DNA from: Candidatus Saccharibacteria bacterium UBA1944
Lineage (GTDB): Bacteria > Patescibacteriota > Saccharimonadia > Saccharimonadales > Saccharimonadaceae
Assembly (NCBI GenBank): GCA_002336935.1
Contig: DDEW01000018.1
Location: forward strand, 29,898 to 93,897
Length of the DNA: 64,000 nucleotides
Direction: 5' to 3'
Shown: one piece after another, positions 40,646 through 48,794 of the stretch
How the letters are laid out: every line of letters begins with the position of its first letter
How positions within the stretch are numbered: position 1 is the stretch's first letter
The notes under the pieces: model-generated
What the model was told of the DNA's origin: nothing
The model's input: the letters and a program-made list of their open reading frames with translations, nothing else
The model's database searches: none
Program-made: the position numbers and the translations under genes

Positions 40646-43200
40646 TTTTCTGTAGTGAGCACTTGCAGCTCAGTCTCAAGCCGCTCTACAAGGGCGGTTT
40701 TGCTTTGCAATAGGTCGCGGGACTCCTCTACAAGGGCGGCAGGTGCTTTGGCAATGTAGTTTTCATTGGCAAGGCGGGCCTGAAGAGTAGCAACCTCGTT
40801 ACGGATATCGCTGAGCCGCTTTTCGAGGTTGGTTTGGTGCTCATAGAGTGTCTCAGCATCAAGGTCGAGCCAGGCGTCGCGCCCGCTACTTGCAAGACGG
40901 AGCCCACGGGGCTGGTCTACCTTTGTAATACTCTTTAGTTTTGCTAACCGCATAATCATATCGGCATTGTCTTCTACCAATGCATCATCCATATACAGCA
41001 TGTCGTACCGTTCATTGCCAGGAAGTTCACTCATAACATAGCGAGCTTCAGTAACCAGCCGTTTCAATCGGCTAAATTCTGCCGCCATGATGTCGCTCGC
41101 CTCTTTTTGCGCAGGCCAGCTTTCACCCACAAGGAGTGTGTCATGCCAGCTGAGCGCCTGCCAGATGGTTTCGGTAACAAATGGGAGGAACGGATGGGCG
41201 AGCTTCAGTACGGTGTCGAGCACGTAGGCGCTTATGCTGGCATGATTTTCTACTTTACTGACCTCTACATACCAGTCGGCAACGTCATCCCATATTAGGT
41301 GGTACACCGTTTCGGCTGCTTCGGCAAAACGGTAATCGCTTAGTTGGGATTCAAGCTTTTCGGTGGCGGTATTGAGCCGTTTGATAATCCAGTGGTCAGC
41401 AAGACTTTGCGGTTCGGGGTTGATCTCTGGCGTAACCTCACCAACATTTGCTTCGATGTAGCGTGCAACATTCCATAATTTGTTACACAAGTTGCGAGCG
41501 GCAACAACTTTACTCACGCTAAATGCTTGTGATTGCGCAGCGCTACGGCTAGAAACGATACCAAGGCGCAGTGCATCAGAGCCGTATTCGCTGACGATTT
41601 CCATCGGGTTAATGACATTGCCCTTGCTTTTGCTCATCTTTATACCCTTTTCATCGAGCACCAGCCCGTGCAGGTAAACATGCTTAAATGGCACGGAATC
41701 AGTCACGTAAAGTCCAAGCATAATCATGCGGGCAACCCAAGCAAAAAGGATATCCCCGCCTGTTTCCAAGACAGAGTTTGGGTAGAACTTCGCGAGCTCC
41801 CCGCCTGTCAGGTGATCTGTCGTGATGAAGGGCCATTGTCCACTGCTAAACCAGGTATCAAAGGTGTCTTCTTCACGAGTATATGTTGTTCCATTTACAA
41901 CTATTTCCTTTTCGTCTACCCTATCGTCGTATATCCAATCACTCGGGTCATTGACGTTCTGAAAAGCAGGAATAGGAATGCCCCAAGGAATTTGTCGGCT
42001 GAGGTTCCAGTCACGGAGTTGTTTGAGGTAGTTCCCTACCACCTTACCCTTATTGGCGGGGGAAAAGGTGACTTCGTGATTGTCAATTGCAGCGATGGCC
42101 CGCTCGGCGAGGCTTTCCATCTTAAGGAACCATTGTTCTTTGAGGAGTGGTTCAATAACAGTGCCACACTTGTAGCAATGAGCCACCGCATGCACAATGT
42201 CTTCTTCGCCCCTTCGAAGCTCTTCAGCCTCCAGAGCGGCGAGCACTCGCTTGCGCGCCTCATCGGTTGTGAGTCCAGCAAAGTGTGAAGGAACATTCAC
42301 CATTTTGCCGTCGAACCCAATAACCTGCAATGCCTCTAGATTATGCCGTTCAGCCATCTCAAAGTCATTTGGGTCGTGAGCGGGTGTAATCTTTACGGCA
42401 CCTGTTCCAAACGCCATATCGACGTAGTTGTCGGCAATAACGGGTATTTCTTTGTTGACAATTGGTAGTAATACTTTGGTACCCACAAGGTGGGCATAGC
42501 GCTCGTCATTAGGGTTGACTGCTACGGCGACATCACCGAGCATGGTTTCAGGCCGTGTTGTCGCGACAATAATCTCCCCTACTTTGTCGAGGGTTGGGTA
42601 CGCAATTTTCCATAGTTTAGACTTTTCATCTTTATGCTGTACTTCAATATCGGCAAAGCTGGTGTGATGTTTGGTACAGTAGCTTACAATCTTTTCGCCC
42701 CTGTATACGAGCCCGTCGTCCCACATCTTTTTGAAAGTGCTATACACCGTGTCAATCACTTTCGCATCAAGGGTAAAAACGAGGTCATTCCAGCTTGCGC
42801 CAGCGCCCAGTGCGCGTAGTTGCAGCTCCATATTGCCGCGGTGTCGATCAACAAAGTCCCACACTTGGCTGTACAGCTGGTCACGGGAGTATTCGAAGCG
42901 TGACTTCCCTAGCGCTTCAAGCTCTCGCTCATATACCACCCATGTTTCAAAGCCGGCGTGATCGGCGCCTGGGATATACACTGCATCGTACCCCCGCATA
43001 CGGTGGTAACGTACCAAGATATCTTCAATAGCGGTTCCGAGCGCATGCCCTATATGTAGGTTGCCATTCGCGTTTGGCGGCGGCATGACGATTGCATAAG
43101 GTTCCCCTTCTCCTTTGGGCGCAAAAGCGTTTGCTTGTTCCCATAGGGCGTAGATGGTTGGCTCGTAATCGTTCGGCGTATAGGCTTTAGCTAGGTTCAT
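40642..43200 (-). CDS. valS: valyl-tRNA synthetase
   Basis: The 852-aa class I synthetase has the HIGH motif as PNANGNLHIGHALG near residue 45 and the KMSKS motif as GIKMSKSKGNVINP near 515. The editing domain (ATTRPETMLGDVAVAVNP) lies between them. The anticodon-binding part and a C-terminal coiled coil (LEKRLSDIRNEVATLQARLANENYIAKAPAALVEE) complete it. It charges tRNA-Val and removes mischarged Thr. No T-box leader was recognised upstream. The upstream region contains CACGTG palindromes (see findings). Confidence 0.97.
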   Translation of the reverse strand: MNLAKAYTPNDYEPTIYALWEQANAFAPKGEGEPYAIVMPPPNANGNLHIGHALGTAIEDILVRYHRMRGYDAVYIPGADHAGFETWVVYERELEALGKSRFEYSRDQLYSQVWDFVDRHRGNMELQLRALGAGASWNDLVFTLDAKVIDTVYSTFKKMWDDGLVYRGEKIVSYCTKHHTSFADIEVQHKDEKSKLWKIAYPTLDKVGEIIVATTRPETMLGDVAVAVNPNDERYAHLVGTKVLLPIVNKEIPVIADNYVDMAFGTGAVKITPAHDPNDFEMAERHNLEALQVIGFDGKMVNVPSHFAGLTTDEARKRVLAALEAEELRRGEEDIVHAVAHCYKCGTVIEPLLKEQWFLKMESLAERAIAAIDNHEVTFSPANKGKVVGNYLKQLRDWNLSRQIPWGIPIPAFQNVNDPSDWIYDDRVDEKEIVVNGTTYTREEDTFDTWFSSGQWPFITTDHLTGGELAKFYPNSVLETGGDILFAWVARMIMLGLYVTDSVPFKHVYLHGLVLDEKGIKMSKSKGNVINPMEIVSEYGSDALRLGIVSSRSAAQSQAFSVSKVVAARNLCNKLWNVARYIEANVGEVTPEINPEPQSLADHWIIKRLNTATEKLESQLSDYRFAEAAETVYHLIWDDVADWYVEVSKVENHASISAYVLDTVLKLAHPFLPFVTETIWQALSWHDTLLVGESWPAQKEASDIMAAEFSRLKRLVTEARYVMSELPGNERYDMLYMDDALVEDNADMIMRLAKLKSITKVDQPRGLRLASSGRDAWLDLDAETLYEHQTNLEKRLSDIRNEVATLQARLANENYIAKAPAALVEESRDLLQSKTALVERLETELQVLTTEN

Positions 43201-43223
43201 GACTTCTCTGTTGAATTAGTGAT

Positions 43224-43345
43224 ATTTTTCACGCGAAAAATTGCAACACGAACAAAGCAGTCGGCATAAAATGTTTTCACGTGAAAACATCGTCACCTCT
43301 GTTGACCCCTGTTACAAGTGGTGGTCATCTGTTGCTTTCCACGTG
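43224..43345. repeat. cluster of CACGTG/CACGCG inverted repeats between valS and the FemAB gene
   Basis: A perfect 20-bp palindrome lies at 43271-43290 (ATGTTTTCAC/GTGAAAACAT). A near-palindrome ATTTTTCACGCGAAAAAT lies at 43224-43241. A third CACGTG core with T-rich and G/T-rich flanks lies at 43340-43345. The spacing is about 47-60 bases. The arms resemble ParB binding sites but do not match the canonical parS exactly. They could also be operators for the divergent genes. Confidence 0.6.
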
Positions 43346-43378
43346 TTTGTGTTCATTACCAGTATAGCACAAACGTAG

Positions 43379-43390
43379 TATAATGAGCCT
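43379..43390 (+). promoter_or_regulatory. -10 box fused to start codon (leaderless), FemAB gene 1
   Basis: TATAAT at 43379-43384 is followed by GAGCCT and the ATG at 43391. Confidence 0.65.
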
Positions 43391-44371
43391 ATGATAACAG
43401 GGAAAAACTGTGACGAGCCCGCATTGTGGGATGAAATAGTACACGATATGTCGGGACACCCTCTGCAACTGTGGGGCTGGGGAGAGGTTAAGGCTGCGCA
43501 TCACTGGACGGCACACCGCGTTCTTTTCACAGATGAGCACGATGGTGTAGAAGGTGCGGCACAGGTACTTGTGCGCACGCTGCCAGGGCCCTTTCGTCGT
43601 CTTGTGTATGTACCGCGCGGACCAGTGTGGCGTAAAGACAAGCAAACAGAAGTTCTTGCTGCATTGATTGCCTATGTAAAGCACCATCTGCCAGGGGTGG
43701 TTTTAACAATTGAGCCGGATGAAACAGAACTTGAGGTGGCGGGGAAGTGGCGTCGTTCGCCAAATAACATTCTATTAGCCCGCACATTGATTCTTAATCT
43801 GGAAAAAACCGAGGATGAACTGATGGGGGCGATGACGAAAAAAACCCGTCAATACATTCGAAAATCTGCTAGGGAAGGGGTTGCTATACGACGAGTAACC
43901 GCAAAAGAGGAGGTAGCCCAGTGCCTCGCTATTTATCATCAAACTGCAGCTCGTGCCGGCTTTGCACTCCACGATGATGCCTACTACTACGATATTCACG
44001 AAAAACTTGGCGAATCATCGGTAATCTTTGCAGCCTACGATGGTGATGAACCGGTTTCGTTTGTATGGCTAGCGGTTAGCGCCCATACTGCCTTCGAGCT
44101 GTATGGTGGCATGAATGACAGGGGCCAAGAACTCCGCGCTAACTATGCGCTCAAGTGGCATGCCATCACCACATGCCAGGATTGGGGCGTTGCTCGATAC
44201 GACATGAACGGGTTGCTTAACGATGGAGTAAGTGCCTTCAAACAGGGCTTCGCTCAACACGAAGATGAGCTGGTAGGGACTTTCGATTACCCCTTGTCGC
44301 CCCTGTATAGTATATGGACAAAAGCGCTGCCGCAGGCAAAGCGCGTTGTTCGTCGTATCAAACAGAGGTAG
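43391..44371 (+). CDS. FemAB/FemX-family aminoacyltransferase 1 (peptidoglycan branching)
   Basis: The 326-aa protein has two GNAT-like halves. HDMSGHPLQLWGWGEVKAAHHWTAHRVLF opens the first, and RRLVYVPRGPVW is the FemAB loop. TEDELMGAMTKKTRQYIRKSAREGVAIRRV is the typical RNxxKAxxxGV segment. FELYGGMNDRGQELRANYALKWHAITTCQDWGVARYDMNG is the acceptor-domain motif. Family members add amino acids from aminoacyl-tRNA to the third residue of the murein stem peptide. MurE and a second FemAB lie close by. Confidence 0.9.
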   Translation: MITGKNCDEPALWDEIVHDMSGHPLQLWGWGEVKAAHHWTAHRVLFTDEHDGVEGAAQVLVRTLPGPFRRLVYVPRGPVWRKDKQTEVLAALIAYVKHHLPGVVLTIEPDETELEVAGKWRRSPNNILLARTLILNLEKTEDELMGAMTKKTRQYIRKSAREGVAIRRVTAKEEVAQCLAIYHQTAARAGFALHDDAYYYDIHEKLGESSVIFAAYDGDEPVSFVWLAVSAHTAFELYGGMNDRGQELRANYALKWHAITTCQDWGVARYDMNGLLNDGVSAFKQGFAQHEDELVGTFDYPLSPLYSIWTKALPQAKRVVRRIKQR

Positions 44372-44379
44372 AAGAGCGA

Positions 44380-45453
44380 CTAACGCCAGGCGGATTTGGT
44401 CATTGATAAACTAGGGATTACCTCGAGCGTATAAGGATCGGTATACGTTTTGTGCTGTGCCATAGGATAGGCGAGGGCAGCAATCATGGCGGCATTGTCG
44501 GTACAAAGATTCATTGGTGCATACTCGATGGCAATAGGAAGTCGCTGTGCTAGTTGGCGACGTAATTCTTGATTGGCTGCAACACCACCGGCAATAACGA
44601 CTGAAGCAGGTGAATAGTCGCCGTAGGCGCGTAACGTGGTAGCCACGAGGGTATCAACCGCCACCTGTTGGAAGCTCGCTGCGAAATCATGCTGCTGGGA
44701 GCTTGTGAGAAGGCCTGAGAGCTCGTGCGAGGGAAAAGTGAAGTCCTTGCCCACTTCACGCTGAACGGCCCTTAAAACGGCTGTCTTGAGCCCAGAAAAA
44801 GAAAAGTCGTAAGGATTTTTAAGTTTTGCTTTGGGAAAACTATAGGCATGGGGATTACCCTGCAAGGCCACTTCAGCAATTGATGGACCGCCAGGGTAGG
44901 GAAGTCCAAGAATTTTTGCGACTTTGTCGAAGGCCTCCCCTACAGCGTCATCTTGTGTTTGGCCTAGTAGCTCATAGCGGCCGTGGTCATGAAAGAGAAC
45001 GAGCTGGCTATGGCCGCCACTAACAATAAGGGCGAGCATAGGGAACTGGGGTTGCGATACCGGCAGCTCAAGGGCATGTTTGCTTTCGGTGATGAAGTTG
45101 GCGTACACATGCGCTTCCACGTGGTGCACCGCAATGAGCGGTTTACGCTTTTGAATCGCGAGGGTACGAGCGGCCAGGGTGCCCGCTAAGAGTGAGCCAA
45201 TAAGACCGGGCGCGTAGGTAACCGCGATTGCATCAATGTCGTCCCACGTACACTCGGCATCGGCAAGTGCCTTGGCAATAACGGGCATGATAACTTCAAT
45301 GTGGCTCCTGGCGGCAATTTCAGGGATAACACCGCCATATTGACTATGAATGTCGATCTGAGTATGAACAACATTACTGAGTAAACGAAAACCGTCCTCT
45401 ACAACAGAGGCAGCCGTTTCGTCGCAACTACTTTCGATTCCCAGTATTTTCAC
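44380..45453 (-). CDS. tsaD: tRNA N6-adenosine threonylcarbamoyltransferase TsaD
   Basis: The 357-aa protein starts MKILGIESSCDETAASVVEDG and carries the metal-binding HHVEAHVYANF and the ATP-site motif LALIVSGGHSQLVLF, with VVIAGGVAANQELRRQL near the end. With TsaB/C/E it makes t6A37 in ANN-decoding tRNAs. The start is a GTG at 45453, seven bases after TATACT and without a ribosome site. It reads toward the FemAB gene, ending nine bases from it. Confidence 0.96.
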   Translation of the reverse strand: MKILGIESSCDETAASVVEDGFRLLSNVVHTQIDIHSQYGGVIPEIAARSHIEVIMPVIAKALADAECTWDDIDAIAVTYAPGLIGSLLAGTLAARTLAIQKRKPLIAVHHVEAHVYANFITESKHALELPVSQPQFPMLALIVSGGHSQLVLFHDHGRYELLGQTQDDAVGEAFDKVAKILGLPYPGGPSIAEVALQGNPHAYSFPKAKLKNPYDFSFSGLKTAVLRAVQREVGKDFTFPSHELSGLLTSSQQHDFAASFQQVAVDTLVATTLRAYGDYSPASVVIAGGVAANQELRRQLAQRLPIAIEYAPMNLCTDNAAMIAALAYPMAQHKTYTDPYTLEVIPSLSMTKSAWR

Positions 45454-45466
45454 TACTGTTAGTATA
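45454..45466 (-). promoter_or_regulatory. -10 box fused to GTG start codon (leaderless), tsaD
   Basis: On the minus strand TATACT (45461-45466) is followed by seven bases and the GTG at 45453. Confidence 0.6.
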
Positions 45467-45534
45467 GCATATAACAGAGGCAGTTCATAGTCCCAGGTGG
45501 TGTATATGATGCCTCTTTAGGCCAGGAAAAGTGC

Positions 45535-45546
45535 TAAAATGAAGCT
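45535..45546 (+). promoter_or_regulatory. -10 box fused to start codon (leaderless), MurE-like gene
   Basis: TAAAAT at 45535-45540, with TGC just upstream, is followed by GAAGCT and the ATG at 45547. Confidence 0.5.
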
Positions 45547-46629
45547 ATGACAAATGCGAGGGAAGATAAGCAGTCGGGCAAGAAGGAACTACTTGCTAAG
45601 ACAAAGAGCAAATTAGCATCGCTTCGCTATGGGCGACAAACCCATACCGCCAAACTGATTGCCGTAACAGGTGTACATGGGAAGTCCACTGTGGTGCGGC
45701 TGGTGGCTGAGTTACTACGGGAGAGTGGGGCGAAAGTAGTAGAGATGATGGCGGGCAATGGTGTGCCTCGCAGTTTTGAGACCGATCCATTCTTAATGCA
45801 CCGGCGGCTTGCTGACGCTTCCAGACAAGGGTATGACTACATTGTGCTTGAGGTGCACGCGGCGTTGATTGCCAGCCATGTTGCACCTTCGCTCGTGATT
45901 GATACACTGGTGGCAACCGAAGACTCCCCTGAGCTTCATGAGCTTTGCAAATTGCCGCTCACCCGTTTGGTACTTCCGCATGGCGTCACGCCCCCAGCCG
46001 GCGTGGAACATCACAACATTATGACATTTGGTACCGAAGAGGCTGCCGATATGCGGATTGCTGCCTTTAAGCTGTACCGTAAGGGCACAGAACTATCCCT
46101 GGTTATTGATCAGCACACCGAGCTAGAGGTGGCGAGCTATTTAGTCGGTGAAGCGAACGCGATGAACATTGCGACAGCCCTCGCGACGGTGTATGTGCTC
46201 GGTGTTGATGTAGCGCGATTTGCTGAGGGTGTGGCGCGGGTTGAGCGTATTGAAGGTAATTACGATTACCTTACTGTTGCTGCTCCCTATGCGATTGCCG
46301 TTGACCATGGAGGAACTGCGCAAAGTCTGCCATTGCTCCTTGGCTCAGCACGGCAGCTTGCTAGGCGGCGTCTGATTGCTGCCGTTGATATGCCCTTAAC
46401 CGCTGCAGAAACTGAGACACTAAAGACGATGGTGGATCGGCTGATCATGGTTGGCGATGGCCAGCATTCATCAGTTGAGAGTGCGTCTGATCACGAAGAA
46501 GCTGCCTTTGTTGCGAGTCGGGGTGCCAAAAAGGATGATTTAGTGTTGTTGATTGGACAACGATATACCGTATACGACGACAATAGCCGACCTCTCATCG
46601 AAGCTATGGTAGGAGGTATTCGTGAATAA
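45547..46629 (+). CDS. Mur-ligase-like protein, divergent MurE paralogue (360 aa)
   Basis: The P-loop LIAVTGVHGKSTVVRLVAELL near residue 40 and YIVLEVHAALIASHVAP follow the Mur ligase plan. VGEANAMNIATALATVYVLGVDV takes the place of the FNVYNSLAA motif, and YAIAVDHGGTAQSLPLLL takes the place of VVDFAHTPDSFERLL in MurE. The C-terminal domain lacks the acidic amino-acid-binding motif and is about 70 residues shorter than in the next gene. It overlaps murE by eight bases. It may be a partner or regulator, or a ligase with another substrate; catalytic activity is doubtful. Confidence 0.7.
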   Translation: MTNAREDKQSGKKELLAKTKSKLASLRYGRQTHTAKLIAVTGVHGKSTVVRLVAELLRESGAKVVEMMAGNGVPRSFETDPFLMHRRLADASRQGYDYIVLEVHAALIASHVAPSLVIDTLVATEDSPELHELCKLPLTRLVLPHGVTPPAGVEHHNIMTFGTEEAADMRIAAFKLYRKGTELSLVIDQHTELEVASYLVGEANAMNIATALATVYVLGVDVARFAEGVARVERIEGNYDYLTVAAPYAIAVDHGGTAQSLPLLLGSARQLARRRLIAAVDMPLTAAETETLKTMVDRLIMVGDGQHSSVESASDHEEAAFVASRGAKKDDLVLLIGQRYTVYDDNSRPLIEAMVGGIRE

Positions 46630-47923
46630 ATTGAAAACCACCATTAAGCAAGCTATACCCAAAAAGCTCTTTAAAGTGAGCGAGCCCCACTACCACCGTG
46701 CAGTAGCAGTCGTAGCAAATGTACGCTACGGTTTTCCTGCAAAGGGTATGCATGTGATTGGTATCACGGGCACCAATGGCAAGACCAGTACAAGCTGCAT
46801 GATTCACCGCATGCTCACTGATGCTGGTTACAAGACAGCACTCATGACTACTGTGAGCTACGGTGTTGGTAATGACATTACACCCCAGCAGGTGCATATG
46901 ACCACGGCCGACGCTGGGTTATTGCAAAAACGGATTGCCGAATTTAAAGCGGCAGGAGTGGAATGGTTGGTACTTGAGACAACGAGCCATGCGCTGGCGC
47001 AGTATCGTACGTGGGGTGTGCCGTTTGAAATTGGGGTAATGACCAATGTTACGCACGAGCATCTTGATTATCATGGTACGTTTCGCCACTACCTCGAGTC
47101 GAAACTACGGTTGTTTCGTATTGCCGCAAAGCATGGTCGAAGGTTTGGTGTGTACAATGCTGATGATGCCACTGCACCTCGGTGGAGGCGAGCAATACCG
47201 CGTTCGCTAAGCTATGGGCTAAAAGAGGGTGATCTTGTGCCACAGGGTGTTATCCTCAGCGCACAGGGGAGCACCTATACGGTGTCCTATGGAGGCATTG
47301 AGTACCATATTGTTTGCCAAATCCCTGGTGAATTTAATGTATACAATAGCCTTGCTGCAGTGGCAGTCGGTATAGAATTGGGCCTTAGTAAGCAACAGAT
47401 AGAACAGGGAATCGCCGCGCTTGAAAGCGTCGAAGGGCGTATGAATACGGTAGACGAGGGGCAGCCGTATGCGGCCGTGGTTGACTTTGCCCATACACCA
47501 GATTCATTTGAACGGTTGTTGTCAGACTTACGACAATCTACCAAAGGTAAACTGGTAGCAGTGTTTGGGTCGGCTGGGCGCCGTGACGAAAGCAAACGCT
47601 GGACGCAAGGTGAAATCGCTGGTAGGTACTGTGATGAACTCGTACTCACGGAAGAAGATGATCGCGATTGTGATGGTAATGAAATTCTTGCTCAAATTGC
47701 CGAAGGCGCCGAGCGGAGTGGTAAAACCCTTGATAAAGACATGTTTTTGATACTTGATCGACCCAGTGCCATTCAATTCGCCGTCACACGCGTTGCAACA
47801 AGCGATGATGCAGTTATTTTTCTTGGCAAAGGCCACGAAAAAGTAATCGAACGCGCTGATGGTGAGCACCCCTGGGATGAAATGGCCGAAGTGCGCAAGG
47901 CTATTGCGCAAGCGTCAAAGTAG
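46622..47923 (+). CDS. murE: UDP-N-acetylmuramoyl-tripeptide synthetase MurE-type ligase
   Basis: A GTG start with GGAGG five bases upstream gives 433 aa. The ATP site is HVIGITGTNGKTSTSCMIHRML. TTADAGLLQKRIAEF, LETTSHALAQYR, MTNVTHEHLDYHGTFRHYLESK, GEFNVYNSLAAVAVG and VVDFAHTPDSFERLL are all MurE motifs. The amino-acid-selecting site, DNPR in meso-Dap enzymes, reads LTEEDDRDCDGNE here, so the residue added is not predictable. It attaches the third amino acid of the murein peptide. FemAB genes nearby suggest that residue is then branched. Confidence 0.92.
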   Translation: MNKLKTTIKQAIPKKLFKVSEPHYHRAVAVVANVRYGFPAKGMHVIGITGTNGKTSTSCMIHRMLTDAGYKTALMTTVSYGVGNDITPQQVHMTTADAGLLQKRIAEFKAAGVEWLVLETTSHALAQYRTWGVPFEIGVMTNVTHEHLDYHGTFRHYLESKLRLFRIAAKHGRRFGVYNADDATAPRWRRAIPRSLSYGLKEGDLVPQGVILSAQGSTYTVSYGGIEYHIVCQIPGEFNVYNSLAAVAVGIELGLSKQQIEQGIAALESVEGRMNTVDEGQPYAAVVDFAHTPDSFERLLSDLRQSTKGKLVAVFGSAGRRDESKRWTQGEIAGRYCDELVLTEEDDRDCDGNEILAQIAEGAERSGKTLDKDMFLILDRPSAIQFAVTRVATSDDAVIFLGKGHEKVIERADGEHPWDEMAEVRKAIAQASK

Positions 47924-48773
47924 TACAGCGGATATATCCGCCCCCCTTGAGAAGCTCGTGAATTTCGGGTTTAAGCAGGCTAAACCCTCGAGCCTCGAGC
48001 TCACGGGAAAATTCGGGCGCATGAGCACTCATGACGACAGTTGATCCCGTTGATACCAGGTTGCAGGCAAAGGCCTCTTTTGCCTCATGCTCACTAACAA
48101 TGATTTTTTCTACTTCGTCGAGTTGCTCTAAGGTTGCCCGACTTTCAGGAGTAAACGCTTCGGGGCAATAGGCAATCAAGCCCTTTCGGCCATCACTTGG
48201 TGCGCGCAAAACACTCAGCGCTAAATCAATATCATAGTAAAAGCTATCTGCCCAACCAGACGAATGGTTAATAATGGGCTGGCCAACTTCGTCGAGCTGC
48301 GGAACAGTTTGCAGCTGAATGCGGCGAAACCCGAGTGTGTCGGCAACGATAGCTTGCGCCTCGGTATCACTGCGGTAGCCGCTGCCACAAAAAAGTAAAT
48401 CGCCGCAGGGAAGCGCATCGCCTTGGCCACTAAACCGTACAGTGTCGGGCAGTACCGTGACTTCTAACCCGAGCGACTCGAGCGTTTGCTTGGCATATGG
48501 CTCTTCGCCCTTACGCGCATTGGGTAGCCGGCTCATGACGGCTTTGTTGCCGCGTACAAGTGCCCAGTTGGCAGTGTAGACACCATCTTGGCAATCTGCC
48601 GGTGATGGCACGGTAACTACTTCTACCCCGGCTTGCTCCAATAGTTCTCTTATATGGTTATGTTCATCTTGCGCAACCGCGCGGTCAATCGACTCCACGT
48701 GGTAATAAGGGTTAATCGGCTGCTCATTACTAAAGTTGGCAGCATCACTCATCAGTACTCGGGCATTTATCAC
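47901..48773 (-). CDS. amidinotransferase/dimethylargininase-fold protein
   Basis: The 290-aa protein is of the guanidine-modifying superfamily. MINARVLMSDAANFS opens it, DCQDGVYTANWALV and VRFSGQGDALPCGDLLFCG hold the acidic substrate-binding loops, and the catalytic Cys lies in LKGGGYIRCTTLTL near the end. The usual catalytic His region (FHLD) reads FYYDIDLAL, so the His may be missing or moved. Members include DDAH and arginine deiminase. The start is a GTG; an ATG seven codons later is possible. It overlaps murE tail to tail by 23 bases. Confidence 0.8.
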   Translation of the reverse strand: MINARVLMSDAANFSNEQPINPYYHVESIDRAVAQDEHNHIRELLEQAGVEVVTVPSPADCQDGVYTANWALVRGNKAVMSRLPNARKGEEPYAKQTLESLGLEVTVLPDTVRFSGQGDALPCGDLLFCGSGYRSDTEAQAIVADTLGFRRIQLQTVPQLDEVGQPIINHSSGWADSFYYDIDLALSVLRAPSDGRKGLIAYCPEAFTPESRATLEQLDEVEKIIVSEHEAKEAFACNLVSTGSTVVMSAHAPEFSRELEARGFSLLKPEIHELLKGGGYIRCTTLTLAQ

Positions 48774-48794
48774 TAGGGTAGGAACCTTTCTGTT

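Noticed and set aside
43201..43390. T-box or other leader riboswitch before valS
   Set aside because: The gap is short, no T-box core sequence or specifier loop was recognised, and the inverted repeats are better read as protein-binding sites.
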